Positions 17,937-26,553 of a stretch of 64,000 nucleotides of DNA are shown one piece after another. The notes under the pieces were generated by a model. The model saw nothing but the letters and a program-made list of their open reading frames with translations. It made no database searches and was not told where the DNA came from. The position numbers and the translations under genes were made by a program. Source of the DNA: Streptomyces sp. CB01249. GTDB taxonomy: Bacteria; Actinomycetota; Actinomycetes; Streptomycetales; Streptomycetaceae. The stretch lies in NCBI RefSeq assembly GCF_001905735.1, contig NZ_LISW01000004.1:611038-675037 (forward strand), given 5' to 3'. The number at the start of each line of letters is the position of its first letter. Position 1 is the first letter of the stretch.

Positions 17937-18914
17937 ATGACCAGCACCTCACGCATGGCCGGCGCCGTCATCGGCATCCTCGCGCTGGCGGGCTCGCTCG
18001 CCGCGTGCGGCGGGGACAGCCTGGAGAAGGACAAGGGCGCCCCGGCCGGAGGCCAGGACTCCGGCAAGAAGGGCTCGCTGGTCGTCGGCGCCGCCGCCTT
18101 CACCGAGTCCAAGGTGCTCGCCGAGCTGTACGCGCAGGTCCTCGGGGACGCCGGATACAGCACCTCGGTCACCACCGTGAAGAACCGCGAGCTGTACGAA
18201 CCCTCCCTGGAGAAGGGCGAGATCGACGTCGTACCGGAATACGCGGCGACGATCGCGGAATTCCTCAACGCGAAGGTGAACGGGGCGAAGGCCGCCGAGT
18301 CGAAGCCCGTCGCCTCGGGCGACACCGCCGCCACCGTCGCCGCCCTGAAGAAGCTCGCCGAGCCGCGCGGACTGAAGGTCCTTCCGGCCGGGAAGGCCGT
18401 CGACCAGAACGCGTTCGCGGTGACCAAGGAATTCGCCGACAAGCACAAGCTGAAGACCCTTTCGGATCTCGGCGCGGCGAAGATCGGCGTCAAGGTCGCG
18501 GCGGGCGACGAGTGCGAGGTGCGGCCCTTCTGCGCACCCGGCCTGAAGAAGACGTACGGCATCGACGTCACCGGAATCGACCCGAAGGGCGTCGGCACCC
18601 CGCAGTCCAAGCAGGCGGTGAAGGACGGCAAGGACCAGCTCGTCCTGACCACCACCACCGACGCCGTGCTCGACACCTACGACCTGGTGTTCCTGGACGA
18701 CGACAAGAAGCTCCAGAACGCGGACAACGTCCTGCCCGTCCTGAACGCGAAGGACGCCGGCGACCAGGAGATAGCCGACGCCCTCGGCAAGCTCACCGGC
18801 GCACTCACCACCGACGACCTCGCACAACTGAACCGCAAGGTCGACGCGGAGCGCGCCAAGCCGGCCGATGTGGCCCGCGAATATCTCCAGTCGAAGGGCC
18901 TGATCAAGAAGTAG
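17937..18914 (+). CDS. Osmoprotectant ABC transporter substrate-binding lipoprotein
   Basis: A 325-residue OpuCC/OpuAC-type binding protein. The signal peptide ends in the lipobox LAGSLAAC, giving a lipid-anchored Cys at about residue 23. The mature domain contains AFTESKVLAELYAQVL and YEPSLEKGEIDVVPEYAAT, typical of the glycine betaine/choline-binding fold. An extracellular Cys pair (DECEVRPFC) may form a disulfide. It is the last gene of the forward unit, followed by a hairpin. Confidence 0.93.
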   Translation: MTSTSRMAGAVIGILALAGSLAACGGDSLEKDKGAPAGGQDSGKKGSLVVGAAAFTESKVLAELYAQVLGDAGYSTSVTTVKNRELYEPSLEKGEIDVVPEYAATIAEFLNAKVNGAKAAESKPVASGDTAATVAALKKLAEPRGLKVLPAGKAVDQNAFAVTKEFADKHKLKTLSDLGAAKIGVKVAAGDECEVRPFCAPGLKKTYGIDVTGIDPKGVGTPQSKQAVKDGKDQLVLTTTTDAVLDTYDLVFLDDDKKLQNADNVLPVLNAKDAGDQEIADALGKLTGALTTDDLAQLNRKVDAERAKPADVAREYLQSKGLIKK

Positions 18915-18950
18915 AAAGGCCCCCGGGGAGGCGCCCGGAGATCGGGCAGC

Positions 18951-18997
18951 GGGAGCCGCCGGGTAACTTGCCGGGCACAGATTGCCGGGCGGCTCCC
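18951..18997 (+). terminator. Hairpin after the osmoprotectant transporter operon
   Basis: Perfect 10-bp arms (18951-18960 and 18988-18997) with a 27-nt loop, 36 bases past the binding-protein stop. No U-tract. Confidence 0.45.
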
Positions 18998-19030
18998 CAA
19001 GTACGCCGCGTACACGGTAAATTTCGGGCC

Positions 19031-20005
19031 ATGCCCCGTGGACGCCATCGCCATTCGCCACCACTGCACAGAATCCTTCCGCCTTCGGCCGTCGCCGGAG
19101 CGGCGGTGGCCTGTGGAGCGGGGGCCTGGCTGCTGACCGAAACCATGGTCCTGCGCGCGCTGGTCGCGGCCGCCGCTGCGGCCGCCGTCACCGGCGCCGT
19201 CCTCATGCGCGGCTGGGACCGCGAGGCGGGCCGTCGCGTCGCCGAGCTGGAGCGCGCCCGGGCGAGCGACGAGTGGCGCGCCGAGGAGCGCGCGGCGGAG
19301 CTCGAAGCGGACCTGGAGGAGGCGCGGGAGATCCGCGCCCGCCTGGAGACGAAGCTGCGCCGCAAGCGCGTCGAGCTGGCCGGGCTGCGGGGCGAACACG
19401 CCGCGCTGCTGCGCCGGTACGCCAACGCGGAGACCGAGCGCGCCAGCGTCCTGGAGAGCCGGCGGCAGCTCGCGATCGAGGCGTCCGCGCCCGCCCGCGC
19501 CCTGCCCCCCGCCCGCTCCACGCCCACCCCGGACTCCTACGCCCGCGCCGCCCAGGCACTGGCCGACCTCCCGCGCAACGCGGCGCTCCAGAAGGCCCGC
19601 CGGATCGCGGACCAGGCGCAGCGGGACCTCGCGGAGCGCGCCCGGGAGGAGAAGCAGGCGCAGGACGCCCTGCCCGCCGCCCGGCCCGCCGTTCAGCCGC
19701 CCGCGATGCGCCCGGTGCCGGCCGCCAGCGCGGTCGTCCCGTACGCGGGGTCGCGCCGCCAGCCGGTGCCGCAGGGCAACTTCGACTTCTTCGGTACGCA
19801 GAAGGCCGTGCCCGCCGCGGCCGAGCGCGCCGCCATCGAGTCCGTGCAGAACGAGGACCTGGCCGACGTGGTCGGCGAGGAGGTCCTGGCCGCGCACCGC
19901 CCGGACGCGCCGGAGGACCGCGCCGTCGGCAAGGTCATCGACCTCACCGCGCACGACGAGACGGAGCAGCTGGACGTCGCACAGCTGCGCAGCGCGATCT
20001 CGTAA
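19031..20005 (+). CDS. Membrane protein with a long coiled coil, function unknown
   Basis: A 324-residue protein I do not assign to a named family. After a His/Arg-rich start come two adjacent membrane segments (residues ~16-60). A strongly charged Ala/Glu/Arg-rich heptad region (~62-150, e.g. ERAAELEADLEEAREIRARL) that should form a coiled coil follows. After a Pro-rich linker, the conserved-looking C-terminus QGNFDFFGTQKA ... IDLTAHDETEQLDVAQLR ends the protein. The tail probably binds a partner. TAAATT lies 7 nt before the ATG, consistent with a leaderless start. Confidence 0.72.
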   Translation: MPRGRHRHSPPLHRILPPSAVAGAAVACGAGAWLLTETMVLRALVAAAAAAAVTGAVLMRGWDREAGRRVAELERARASDEWRAEERAAELEADLEEAREIRARLETKLRRKRVELAGLRGEHAALLRRYANAETERASVLESRRQLAIEASAPARALPPARSTPTPDSYARAAQALADLPRNAALQKARRIADQAQRDLAERAREEKQAQDALPAARPAVQPPAMRPVPAASAVVPYAGSRRQPVPQGNFDFFGTQKAVPAAAERAAIESVQNEDLADVVGEEVLAAHRPDAPEDRAVGKVIDLTAHDETEQLDVAQLRSAIS

Positions 20006-20037
20006 CGCGGGGGCGCCCGTTACGTGGCGGTGGCGCC

Positions 20038-21180
20038 CTACTTGTCGATGTCGCCGACGACGAAGAACAGCGAGCCCAGGATCGCGACCATGTCGGCGAC
20101 CAGCGTGCCCGGCAGCAGTTCGGTGAGCGCCTGGATGTTGTTGAACGACGCCGAGCGCAGCTTCAGCCGGTACGGGGTCTTCTCGCCCTTGGACACCAGG
20201 TAGTAGCCGTTGACGCCGAGCGGGTTCTCGGTCCAGGCGTACGTGTGGCCCTCGGGGGCCTTGAGGACCTTCGGCAGCCGCTGGTTGACGGGCCCCGGCG
20301 CGAGGTCCGCCATCCGGTCGAGGCAGGCGTCGGCGAGGTCCAGGGCGTTGTGCGTCTGCTCCAGCAGGCATTCGAACCGGGCCAGGCAGTCGCCCTCGGT
20401 CCGGGTGACGACCTTCAGGGTGTCCCGCAGCTCCCCGTACGCGAGATACGGCTCGTCGCGCCTCAGGTCGAAGTCGACGCCCGAGGCACGGGCGATCGGC
20501 CCGGACACCCCGTACGCGTGCACCGCCTCGGCGGACAGCACGCCGACGCCCCGGGTGCGGCCCCGGAAGATCTCGTTGCCGAGGACCAGTCCGTCGTACA
20601 CGTCCATCCGGGAGCGGACCGAGGCGACGGCGTCCCGGGCGCGGCCGAGCCAGCCCGCCGGCAGGTCCTCCTTGAGGCCGCCGACCCGGTTGAACATGTA
20701 GTGCATCCGGCCGCCGGAGACCTCCTCCATCACCGCCTGAAGCTCCTCGCGCTCCCGGAACGCGTGGAACACGGGGGTGATGCCGCCGAGTTCCAGCGGG
20801 TACGAGCCGAGGAACATCAGGTGGTTGAGGACCCGGTTCAGCTCGGCGAGCAGAGTGCGGGTCCAGACCGCGCGCTCGGGGACCTCCATGCCGAGCATCC
20901 GCTCGACGGCCATCACGACGCCCAGCTCGTTGGAGAACGCGGAGAGCCAGTCGTGGCGGTTGGCGAGCATGATGATCTGGCGGTAGTCGCGGGCCTCGAA
21001 CAGTTTCTCCGCGCCGCGGTGCATGTAGCCGACGACCGGTTCGGCGTGCTGGACGCGTTCGCCGTCCAGGACGATGCGGAGGCGGAGCACGCCGTGGGTG
21101 GAGGGGTGCTGGGGGCCGATGTTGAGCACCATGTCGGTGCTTTCGGCTGCGCCGCCGATGCCGATGGTCGTCTCCGTCAT
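20038..21180 (-). CDS. nuoD: Orphan NADH-quinone oxidoreductase subunit D paralogue (NuoD-like)
   Basis: A 380-residue protein homologous over its full length to the 49-kDa/NuoD subunit of complex I, which forms the quinone pocket next to cluster N2. It has GPQ-H25-P-S-T-H29-G, M53-H-R55-G-A-E-K-L and the C-terminal VNGYYLVSKG and LLPGTLVADMVAILGSLFFVVGDIDK. Where canonical subunits read D-R-x-D-Y, this protein reads N-R75-H-D-W78, replacing the quinone-contacting Tyr. No other nuo gene is present. It lies just downstream of a MidA/NDUFAF7-family methyltransferase on the same strand. Confidence 0.93.
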   Translation of the reverse strand: MTETTIGIGGAAESTDMVLNIGPQHPSTHGVLRLRIVLDGERVQHAEPVVGYMHRGAEKLFEARDYRQIIMLANRHDWLSAFSNELGVVMAVERMLGMEVPERAVWTRTLLAELNRVLNHLMFLGSYPLELGGITPVFHAFREREELQAVMEEVSGGRMHYMFNRVGGLKEDLPAGWLGRARDAVASVRSRMDVYDGLVLGNEIFRGRTRGVGVLSAEAVHAYGVSGPIARASGVDFDLRRDEPYLAYGELRDTLKVVTRTEGDCLARFECLLEQTHNALDLADACLDRMADLAPGPVNQRLPKVLKAPEGHTYAWTENPLGVNGYYLVSKGEKTPYRLKLRSASFNNIQALTELLPGTLVADMVAILGSLFFVVGDIDK

Positions 21181-21208
21181 GGGGCGATTATTGCGTGCCG
21201 CGCCGTTG

Positions 21209-21254
21209 CTCGGGGCGCTGCCCCGGACCCCGCTCCTCGATCGCCGGGGGCTCA
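21209..21254 (-). repeat. Dispersed GC-rich palindromic repeat, copy 1
   Basis: On the reverse strand this intergenic stretch contains CGGCG, then TCGAGGAGCGGGGTCCGGGG and a CGCCCCG closing arm. It is closely related to the element at 57353-57410. The core reads as a short hairpin (CGGGGC...GCCCCG). Similar sequences recur in Streptomyces intergenic DNA (from memory, not searched). Confidence 0.5.
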
Positions 21255-22220
21255 GAATTTCCGCTGCTCCAGCCAGCCGAAGTCGCCCAGGCCGCCCCTT
21301 GCCGTCAGTTCCGCTGCCTCGCCCGCCGTGGACAGGGCGCGGAGGTACGCCGTCGGGTCGGTCGACGCCAGGGCCAGAGGCGGGCGTCCGCCCGTGATGC
21401 CCAGGGCGGACAGGGCCTCGCGCTGGGTGCGTACGGTCGCGTCCGGGGCGGCCGCCGCGCACGCGTCCAGGGCCACGTGGGCGGTGAGGTCGCAGCTCCC
21501 GTCCGGGACCGGCCGGACCTCGCGGCCCGCGCGGAAGCCGGTGAGCGTGCCGAAGGGCGGGCGTTCCCCGCGTACGTGCGCGTAGTCCACCGCCACCGCG
21601 AGCCCGGCGGACAGCGTGGAGACCGCCGCCGCCCACGCCTCGTCGCGCGGGCGGCCGATCTCCGCCCGGCTGCCCGGTCCCGCCGACGGCCACCAGCGGC
21701 GCAGCCACTCCGCGTCCGCCCCGGTCACCGGAGCGCCCAGCCGCTCCGCGCCGTCGGAGGCGCGCACCTCGACGTACCGTTCGACGCCCTCGGCATCGGT
21801 CTCCGCGACGGGGAGCGGCACATTGTCCAGCCACTCGTTGGCGAAGAGCAGCCCGCGCGCCCCCGGCGGCGGTGCCGCGCACCACTCCACCCGGGGATCC
21901 AGGCCCTCGGGGCGGGCGGCGAGCTCCACCGCGTACGCGCGCACCGCGAGATCCGCCCCGCCCTCGGCCGGGAGCGCGGCGAGGACGCCGGTGACGAGTT
22001 CCCCGCGCCCGGCGCCCATGTCGACCAGGTCCACCCGGGCGGTGCCGAGCTCCGCCGCCGTACGGACCAGGAGCCGGGCGACGGCGGCGGCGAACAGGGG
22101 GGAGGCGTGCACAGAGGTACGGAAGTGGCCCGCGGGGCCCTCGGGGCGCCGGTAGAAGCCCTCGTCGCCGTAGAGAGCGGTCTCCGCCGCCTCCTGCCAC
22201 CCACGCCACGCATCCGTCAC
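21252..22220 (-). CDS. SAM-dependent methyltransferase of the MidA/NDUFAF7 (DUF185) family
   Basis: A 322-residue class I methyltransferase. It has the SAM-binding glycine motif DMGAGRGELV, an N-terminal GDEGFYRRPEGPAGHFRTS segment typical of the family (GxxGDFxTSxxxxxxFG pattern), and FANEWLDNVP and VDYAHVRGERP. In mitochondria the family member NDUFAF7 dimethylates an Arg of the NuoD orthologue NDUFS2. Here the downstream gene encodes a NuoD paralogue with that Arg conserved. GTG 22220 is chosen because GGAG lies 8 nt before it; GTG 22235 is an alternative. Confidence 0.88.
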   Translation of the reverse strand: MTDAWRGWQEAAETALYGDEGFYRRPEGPAGHFRTSVHASPLFAAAVARLLVRTAAELGTARVDLVDMGAGRGELVTGVLAALPAEGGADLAVRAYAVELAARPEGLDPRVEWCAAPPPGARGLLFANEWLDNVPLPVAETDAEGVERYVEVRASDGAERLGAPVTGADAEWLRRWWPSAGPGSRAEIGRPRDEAWAAAVSTLSAGLAVAVDYAHVRGERPPFGTLTGFRAGREVRPVPDGSCDLTAHVALDACAAAAPDATVRTQREALSALGITGGRPPLALASTDPTAYLRALSTAGEAAELTARGGLGDFGWLEQRKF

Positions 22221-22314
22221 GGGCCCAGTCTCCACCTTGGGGAGTACGGTCCGGGGACCCGGATCGGCCCTCCGGTTGACCCGGCGGCCTCCGGCCTTCT
22301 TTACGCTGGGTTAC

Positions 22315-23532
22315 GTGCAACGCCTCTACGATTTCATCCGCAGACACCCGACGGGCGTCGACAGCTTCTGGGCTGTCTTCCTCCTCGGGCTCTCCGGCAT
22401 GACCATCGTGGTGGGCGACGTCGGGCACGGCGGCCGTCTCGAACGGATCGCGATCGTGCCGGTCGTCCTGGGGCTCTGTCTCGTCGTCGCGCTGCGCCGC
22501 CGTGCGCCGGAGAAGATGCTGCTGCTCGCCATCGCGATGGGCGTTCTCCAGCTGATCTGCGGCGTCCGGCCGAACGTCGCGAACTTCGCGATGCTCGTCA
22601 TCACCTTCACCGTGGCGACCGTCGGTGAGCGCTGGGCCTCCCGGCTCGCCCTGGCGTGCAGCCTGACCGCGGCCGCGATGTCCCAGCTCCGCTGGCCGAA
22701 CGAGGAGGGCGACCCGCGCAACTGGGCCCAGACGATCTTCGTCGTCGTCGTGCTCACGGTGCCCTTCGTGCTGGCCTGGGTGCTCGGCGACTCGATGCGG
22801 ACCCGGCGGGCCTACTTCGACCAACTGGAGGAGCGGGCGGCCCGCCTGGAGCGGGAGCGCGAGGCCCAGTCGAAGGTCGCGGTGGCCGCCGAGCGGGCCC
22901 GTATCGCCCGCGAACTGCACGATGTCGTCGCGCACAACGTCTCCGTGATGGTGGTCCAGGCCGACGGCGCCGCCTACGTCATGGACGCGGCGCCCGACCA
23001 GGCCCGGCAGGCACTGGAGACCATCTCCAGCACCGGCCGCCAGGCGCTCGCGGAGATGCGGCGGCTGCTCGGGGTGCTGCGGACGGGCGACGCGCAGGAG
23101 AGCGGGGAGTACGTCCCGCAGCCCGACGTCGAGCAGATCGAGGAGCTGATCGACCAGGTCCGCAAGGCCGGCCTGGCGGTGGACTTCAAGGTCGAGGGGA
23201 CCGCCCGCCCGCTGCCCAGCGGCGTCGAGCTGACCGCGTACCGCATCGTGCAGGAGGCCCTGACCAACACCCGCAAGCACGGCGGCCCGCATGCCGGGGC
23301 CAGTGTGCGGCTGGTCTACTTCGACGACGGGCTCGGCCTGCTGGTCGAGGACGACGGCCGGGGCGCCGCGCACGAGCTGTACGAGGACGGGGGCGCCGAC
23401 GGCGCCGGCCACGGCATGATCGGCATGCGGGAGCGGGTCGGCATGGTCGGCGGCACACTGGACGCCGGGCCGCGCCCCGGCGGAGGATTCCGGATCAGCG
23501 CGCTGCTGCCCCTCAAGGCCGCCGACCGCTGA
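22315..23532 (+). CDS. NarL-type sensor histidine kinase
   Basis: A 405-residue kinase. Five or so membrane helices (residues ~16-160) with very short loops make an intramembrane-type sensor. A coiled-coil linker (YFDQLEERAARLEREREAQ) leads to a HisKA_3 domain with the phospho-acceptor H202 (ARIARELHDVVAHN). The HATPase_c follows (ALTNTRKHGG, EDDGRG, GHGMIGMRERV). GTG 22315 lacks a ribosome-binding site but has TACGCT 7 nt upstream. It pairs with the response regulator 24 bp downstream. The signal is unknown. Confidence 0.93.
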   Translation: MQRLYDFIRRHPTGVDSFWAVFLLGLSGMTIVVGDVGHGGRLERIAIVPVVLGLCLVVALRRRAPEKMLLLAIAMGVLQLICGVRPNVANFAMLVITFTVATVGERWASRLALACSLTAAAMSQLRWPNEEGDPRNWAQTIFVVVVLTVPFVLAWVLGDSMRTRRAYFDQLEERAARLEREREAQSKVAVAAERARIARELHDVVAHNVSVMVVQADGAAYVMDAAPDQARQALETISSTGRQALAEMRRLLGVLRTGDAQESGEYVPQPDVEQIEELIDQVRKAGLAVDFKVEGTARPLPSGVELTAYRIVQEALTNTRKHGGPHAGASVRLVYFDDGLGLLVEDDGRGAAHELYEDGGADGAGHGMIGMRERVGMVGGTLDAGPRPGGGFRISALLPLKAADR

Positions 23533-23556
23533 ACGAACGAGGAGAGAACAGCCCCC

Positions 23557-24231
23557 ATGGCGATCCGCGTGATGCTCGTCGACGACCAGGTGCTGCTGCG
23601 CACCGGCTTCCGGATGGTGCTCGCCGCCCAGCCCGACATGGAGGTGGTCGCCGAGGCCGGTGACGGTGCCGAGGCGATCGACATCCTGCGCGCCACCGCC
23701 GTGGACGTGGTGCTGATGGACGTCCGCATGCCGCGGCTGGACGGCGTCGAGGCCACCAGCCGCATCTGCGCCCAGCCCGACCCGCCGAAGGTGCTGATCC
23801 TGACCACGTTCGACCTGGACGAGTACGCGTTCTCCGGGCTGAAGGCCGGGGCCAGCGGCTTCATGCTGAAGGACGTGCCGCCGGGCGAACTGCTCGCCGC
23901 GATCCGCTCCGTGCACAGCGGGGACGCGGTCGTCGCCCCGTCCACCACCCGCCGGCTGCTCGACCGGTTCTCGCCGATGCTGCCCAGCGGCACCCCGGAA
24001 CCGCAGCACAAGGACATCGCCAAGCTGACCGAACGCGAGCGCGAGGTGATGCTGCTCGTCGCGCAGGGCCTGTCGAACGGCGAGATCGCGGGGCGCCTGG
24101 TGCTCTCCGAGGCGACCGTGAAGACGCACGTCGGCCGCATCCTCACCAAGCTGTCGCTGCGCGACCGGGTGCAGGTCGTCGTCCTCGCGTACGAGACGGG
24201 CCTGGTCCGCGCCGGCGGCGGCGCGGGCTGA
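23557..24231 (+). CDS. NarL/LuxR-family response regulator
   Basis: A 224-residue regulator: receiver domain with phospho-acceptor D55 (VVLMDVRMP), conserved DD at 9-10 and K at the TTF...K switch, then a LuxR-type HTH (LTEREREVMLLVAQGLSNGEIAGRLV ... TVKTHVGRILTKL). GAGGAGAG precedes the ATG. It is cotranscribed with the upstream kinase. Targets cannot be read from the window; the divergent methyltransferase/nuoD unit, whose start lies 95 bp from the kinase start, is one candidate. Confidence 0.95.
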   Translation: MAIRVMLVDDQVLLRTGFRMVLAAQPDMEVVAEAGDGAEAIDILRATAVDVVLMDVRMPRLDGVEATSRICAQPDPPKVLILTTFDLDEYAFSGLKAGASGFMLKDVPPGELLAAIRSVHSGDAVVAPSTTRRLLDRFSPMLPSGTPEPQHKDIAKLTEREREVMLLVAQGLSNGEIAGRLVLSEATVKTHVGRILTKLSLRDRVQVVVLAYETGLVRAGGGAG

Positions 24232-24242
24232 GCAAGCAGCCC
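24225..24242. terminator. Short hairpin between convergent genes
   Basis: GGGCTG/CAGCCC arms with a 6-nt loop that span the stop codons of the response regulator and of the convergent ArsR-type gene. Weak but symmetrical. Confidence 0.35.
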
Positions 24243-25360
24243 TAGCGCAGGATCCCTTCCAGGAAGTCGCTGCCGAGCCGGGCCACCACGGTCAGGTCCA
24301 GCTGGTGCAGCACGTACCGGCCCCGGCGCCGGGTCGTGACCAGACCGGCCTTCTTGAGCACGGAAAGATGGCGGGAGACCTCGGGCGCGGTGATCCCGTT
24401 CGTGTCGGCGAGTTCACCGGTGGTGTACGGGGAACGCGCGATGTTCCGGCACAGCCGCATCCGCATCGGGTGCGCCAGCGCCTCCAGCCGCAGCTGGAGC
24501 AGCTCCACCGACGCGGGCGCGGGCAGCTCCGGCCGGTGCACCGGGTAGTGGATCACCGGACGCCAGCCCGGGGCGTGCAGCACCATCAGATGCGGCCAGC
24601 CGAAGCTGGTCGGGATGAACGTGAGCCCGGGGCCGATGGCGGGGTCCGTCGCGGTGGTCGCCCCCTCGGCCAGCTTGTCGACGCTGATCCGGCCGCCGTC
24701 CGCGTCGAGCGAGAGCGCGGGGGAGACCGCCCGTATCGCCTCGGCGAGCCCCTTGCGCCGCAGCAGGTCCGTCTTGTGCCGCGCGTCCGCCACCAGCTGG
24801 ACGCGCGTCCGCTCCCAGGTGTCCGCGAAGAACGCCTGGTCGCAGTCCTCGAACAGGCGGCGCAGCCAGCGGCGTACGGGAGCCGGGTCGGCCAGCAGCC
24901 GCTCGGTGAAGTCCACCTGGCGCGGGCCGCGCGCCGCCGCCATCTCCAGCGCCCGGCCGCGCGCGTCGGTGTTGCGCAGCGGGGAGGCCGCGCCGGTCCC
25001 GTAGAACGCGGCGCAGGTGAACTCCAGGGCGGCGGAGACGAACCGGTCGTCGTCGAGCCGGTCCAGGATGTCCAGCTCGGCGGCGAGGCTGTCGCCCGGC
25101 AGGCCGTCGCCCCCGACGACCCCGGCGGACGGCATGAAGATGTCCGAGAAGGTGTTCCGCCACAGGAACTCCGCCTCGTGCAGCCGGTCGGCGAGATCCG
25201 GCTCCAGGGCCGTGGCGGTGGCCGTGGCCCAGCCGTGCAGGCCCGGGTGGTGGCCCGGCTCGGAGAGGGCGTGCAGCGCGACGCCCAGCTCCACGAGCGG
25301 GGAGGTCCGGAAGACGATGCGCTCGGGGTCGAGCCCCGCGATGCCGATGGTGACGCTCAC
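24242..25360 (-). CDS. ArsR-family winged-helix regulator with DUF5937-type N-terminal domain
   Basis: A 372-residue protein. Residues ~1-280 form a DUF5937-type domain (VELGVALHALSEPGHHPGLHGW ...) found in large actinobacterial ArsR-like regulators. The C-terminal ~85 residues are a winged helix: RLEALAHPMRMRLCRNIAR, TGELADTNGITAPEVSRHLSVLKKAGLV, RGRYVLHQLD. There is no metal-binding Cys cluster, so metal sensing is unlikely. The GTG start overlaps the stop of the upstream PLP-lyase gene (GTGA), so the two are coupled and the regulator may respond to that enzyme's substrate or product. Confidence 0.85.
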   Translation of the reverse strand: MSVTIGIAGLDPERIVFRTSPLVELGVALHALSEPGHHPGLHGWATATATALEPDLADRLHEAEFLWRNTFSDIFMPSAGVVGGDGLPGDSLAAELDILDRLDDDRFVSAALEFTCAAFYGTGAASPLRNTDARGRALEMAAARGPRQVDFTERLLADPAPVRRWLRRLFEDCDQAFFADTWERTRVQLVADARHKTDLLRRKGLAEAIRAVSPALSLDADGGRISVDKLAEGATTATDPAIGPGLTFIPTSFGWPHLMVLHAPGWRPVIHYPVHRPELPAPASVELLQLRLEALAHPMRMRLCRNIARSPYTTGELADTNGITAPEVSRHLSVLKKAGLVTTRRRGRYVLHQLDLTVVARLGSDFLEGILR

Positions 25361-26553
25361 CGCTCCATGGTGCCTTCCAGCCGCTCCAGGAACGCGGCCA
25401 CCGCGTCCCGTACCTCGTCCGCGCTCCACTCCAGCCCGGCCTCCGTCACCGTGACCTCCGTGAACGCCACCCCCGGCGCCCCCGCGTCCGGGGTGAACCA
25501 GCGGCGGAAGAGCACCGTGCCCGTCTCCTCCGCCTGCCGCACCGATGCCTCCGTCAGCACGTCCGCGTCGTACGGCAGCCACACCTGGAACTGGTGCGTG
25601 TGCGGCACCTCCGGATGCACCCGGAACCAGCCCGCGCCGGCCGCCTCGAACCCCTCGGCCAGCGCCCCGGCGACCACCTTCGCGTGCGCCACGTACGACG
25701 GCAGCTTCGGCAGCTCCCGGTCGAGCCCGGCCAGGGCCGCGACCGCCGCCGGGAACTGCTGGAAGAGCTGACCCCCGTACCGGTGCCGCCAGAGGCGGGC
25801 CTCCTCGACCAGCGAGGCGGAACCGGCGAGCACGGCCCCGGAGATCCCGCCCAGGGACTTGTAGAACGACACGTACACGCTGTCCGCGAGCGCCGCGATC
25901 TCCGGCAGCCCGCGCCCGAAGCGCGTCGCGCACTCCCACAGCCGGGCCCCGTCGAAGTGGACGACGGCGTCCCGCTCCCGGGCGGCGGCCACCACGGCCT
26001 CCAGCTCCTCCCAGGTGGGCAGCAGGAATCCGGCGTCCCGCAGCGGCAGCTCCAGCATCAGGGTGCCGAAGGGCTCCGGGAAGTCGCGGACCTCCTCGGC
26101 GGTCGGTAGCCTCGGGTCGGTCGTCGGGTGGACCGTGCGCAGCCCGCTCACCGTCCCCAGGGCGCCGCTCTCGTGCACCTCCGGGTGGGCGAGCGGGTGC
26201 AGGGCGACGACGGGGTTGCCGGTGCGGGCGGCCCAGCAGCGCAGCGCCACCTGCTGGGCCATGGTCCCGGTCGGGAAGAACACGGCGGCCTCCGTGCCCA
26301 GCAGCCCGGCGACCCGCTGCTCCAGCTCGCCGACGACCCCGTCCCCGTAGATGTCCGCGGGGAGCCCCGGGTCGGTGACCGTCCCGGCGTCCGCCGCCAG
26401 GGCGGCCAGCTGCTCGCCGAGCGTGCGGTCCTGCGGGAGACGGGACAGGGCGCGCCCGGCTCGCCGCCATGCGGTGAGCCTGCGCAGCCGCGCCGCCTCC
26501 TCGCTGTCCGGCTCCGCCGTCCCGTCCGTCACCTGCGTGTTCATGTCTGCCAT
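25357..26553 (-). CDS. PLP-dependent threonine aldolase / beta-eliminating lyase family protein
   Basis: A 398-residue fold-type I PLP enzyme of the beta-eliminating lyase/low-specificity threonine aldolase family (PF01212). The probable Schiff-base Lys is K232 in SFYKSLGGISGA. The substrate-cofactor Asp is in VVHFDGARLWE, and the N-terminal YGDGVVGELEQRVAGLLGTEAAVF is the typical glycine-rich family segment. It is longer than E. coli LtaE (~333). Threonine cleavage to glycine and acetaldehyde is the default guess; other beta-eliminations are possible. It precedes and overlaps an ArsR-type regulator. Confidence 0.86.
   Translation of the reverse strand: MADMNTQVTDGTAEPDSEEAARLRRLTAWRRAGRALSRLPQDRTLGEQLAALAADAGTVTDPGLPADIYGDGVVGELEQRVAGLLGTEAAVFFPTGTMAQQVALRCWAARTGNPVVALHPLAHPEVHESGALGTVSGLRTVHPTTDPRLPTAEEVRDFPEPFGTLMLELPLRDAGFLLPTWEELEAVVAAARERDAVVHFDGARLWECATRFGRGLPEIAALADSVYVSFYKSLGGISGAVLAGSASLVEEARLWRHRYGGQLFQQFPAAVAALAGLDRELPKLPSYVAHAKVVAGALAEGFEAAGAGWFRVHPEVPHTHQFQVWLPYDADVLTEASVRQAEETGTVLFRRWFTPDAGAPGVAFTEVTVTEAGLEWSADEVRDAVAAFLERLEGTMER

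Noticed and set aside
20011..20038. GGGCGCC/GGCGCCC hairpin between the coiled-coil gene and nuoD
   Set aside because: Only 7-bp arms with a 14-nt loop and no T-run; too weak to list as a terminator.
21181..24129. Very long open frame upstream of nuoD on the reverse strand
   Set aside because: It runs through the methyltransferase, kinase and regulator genes in the wrong frame; only the nuoD part is real.
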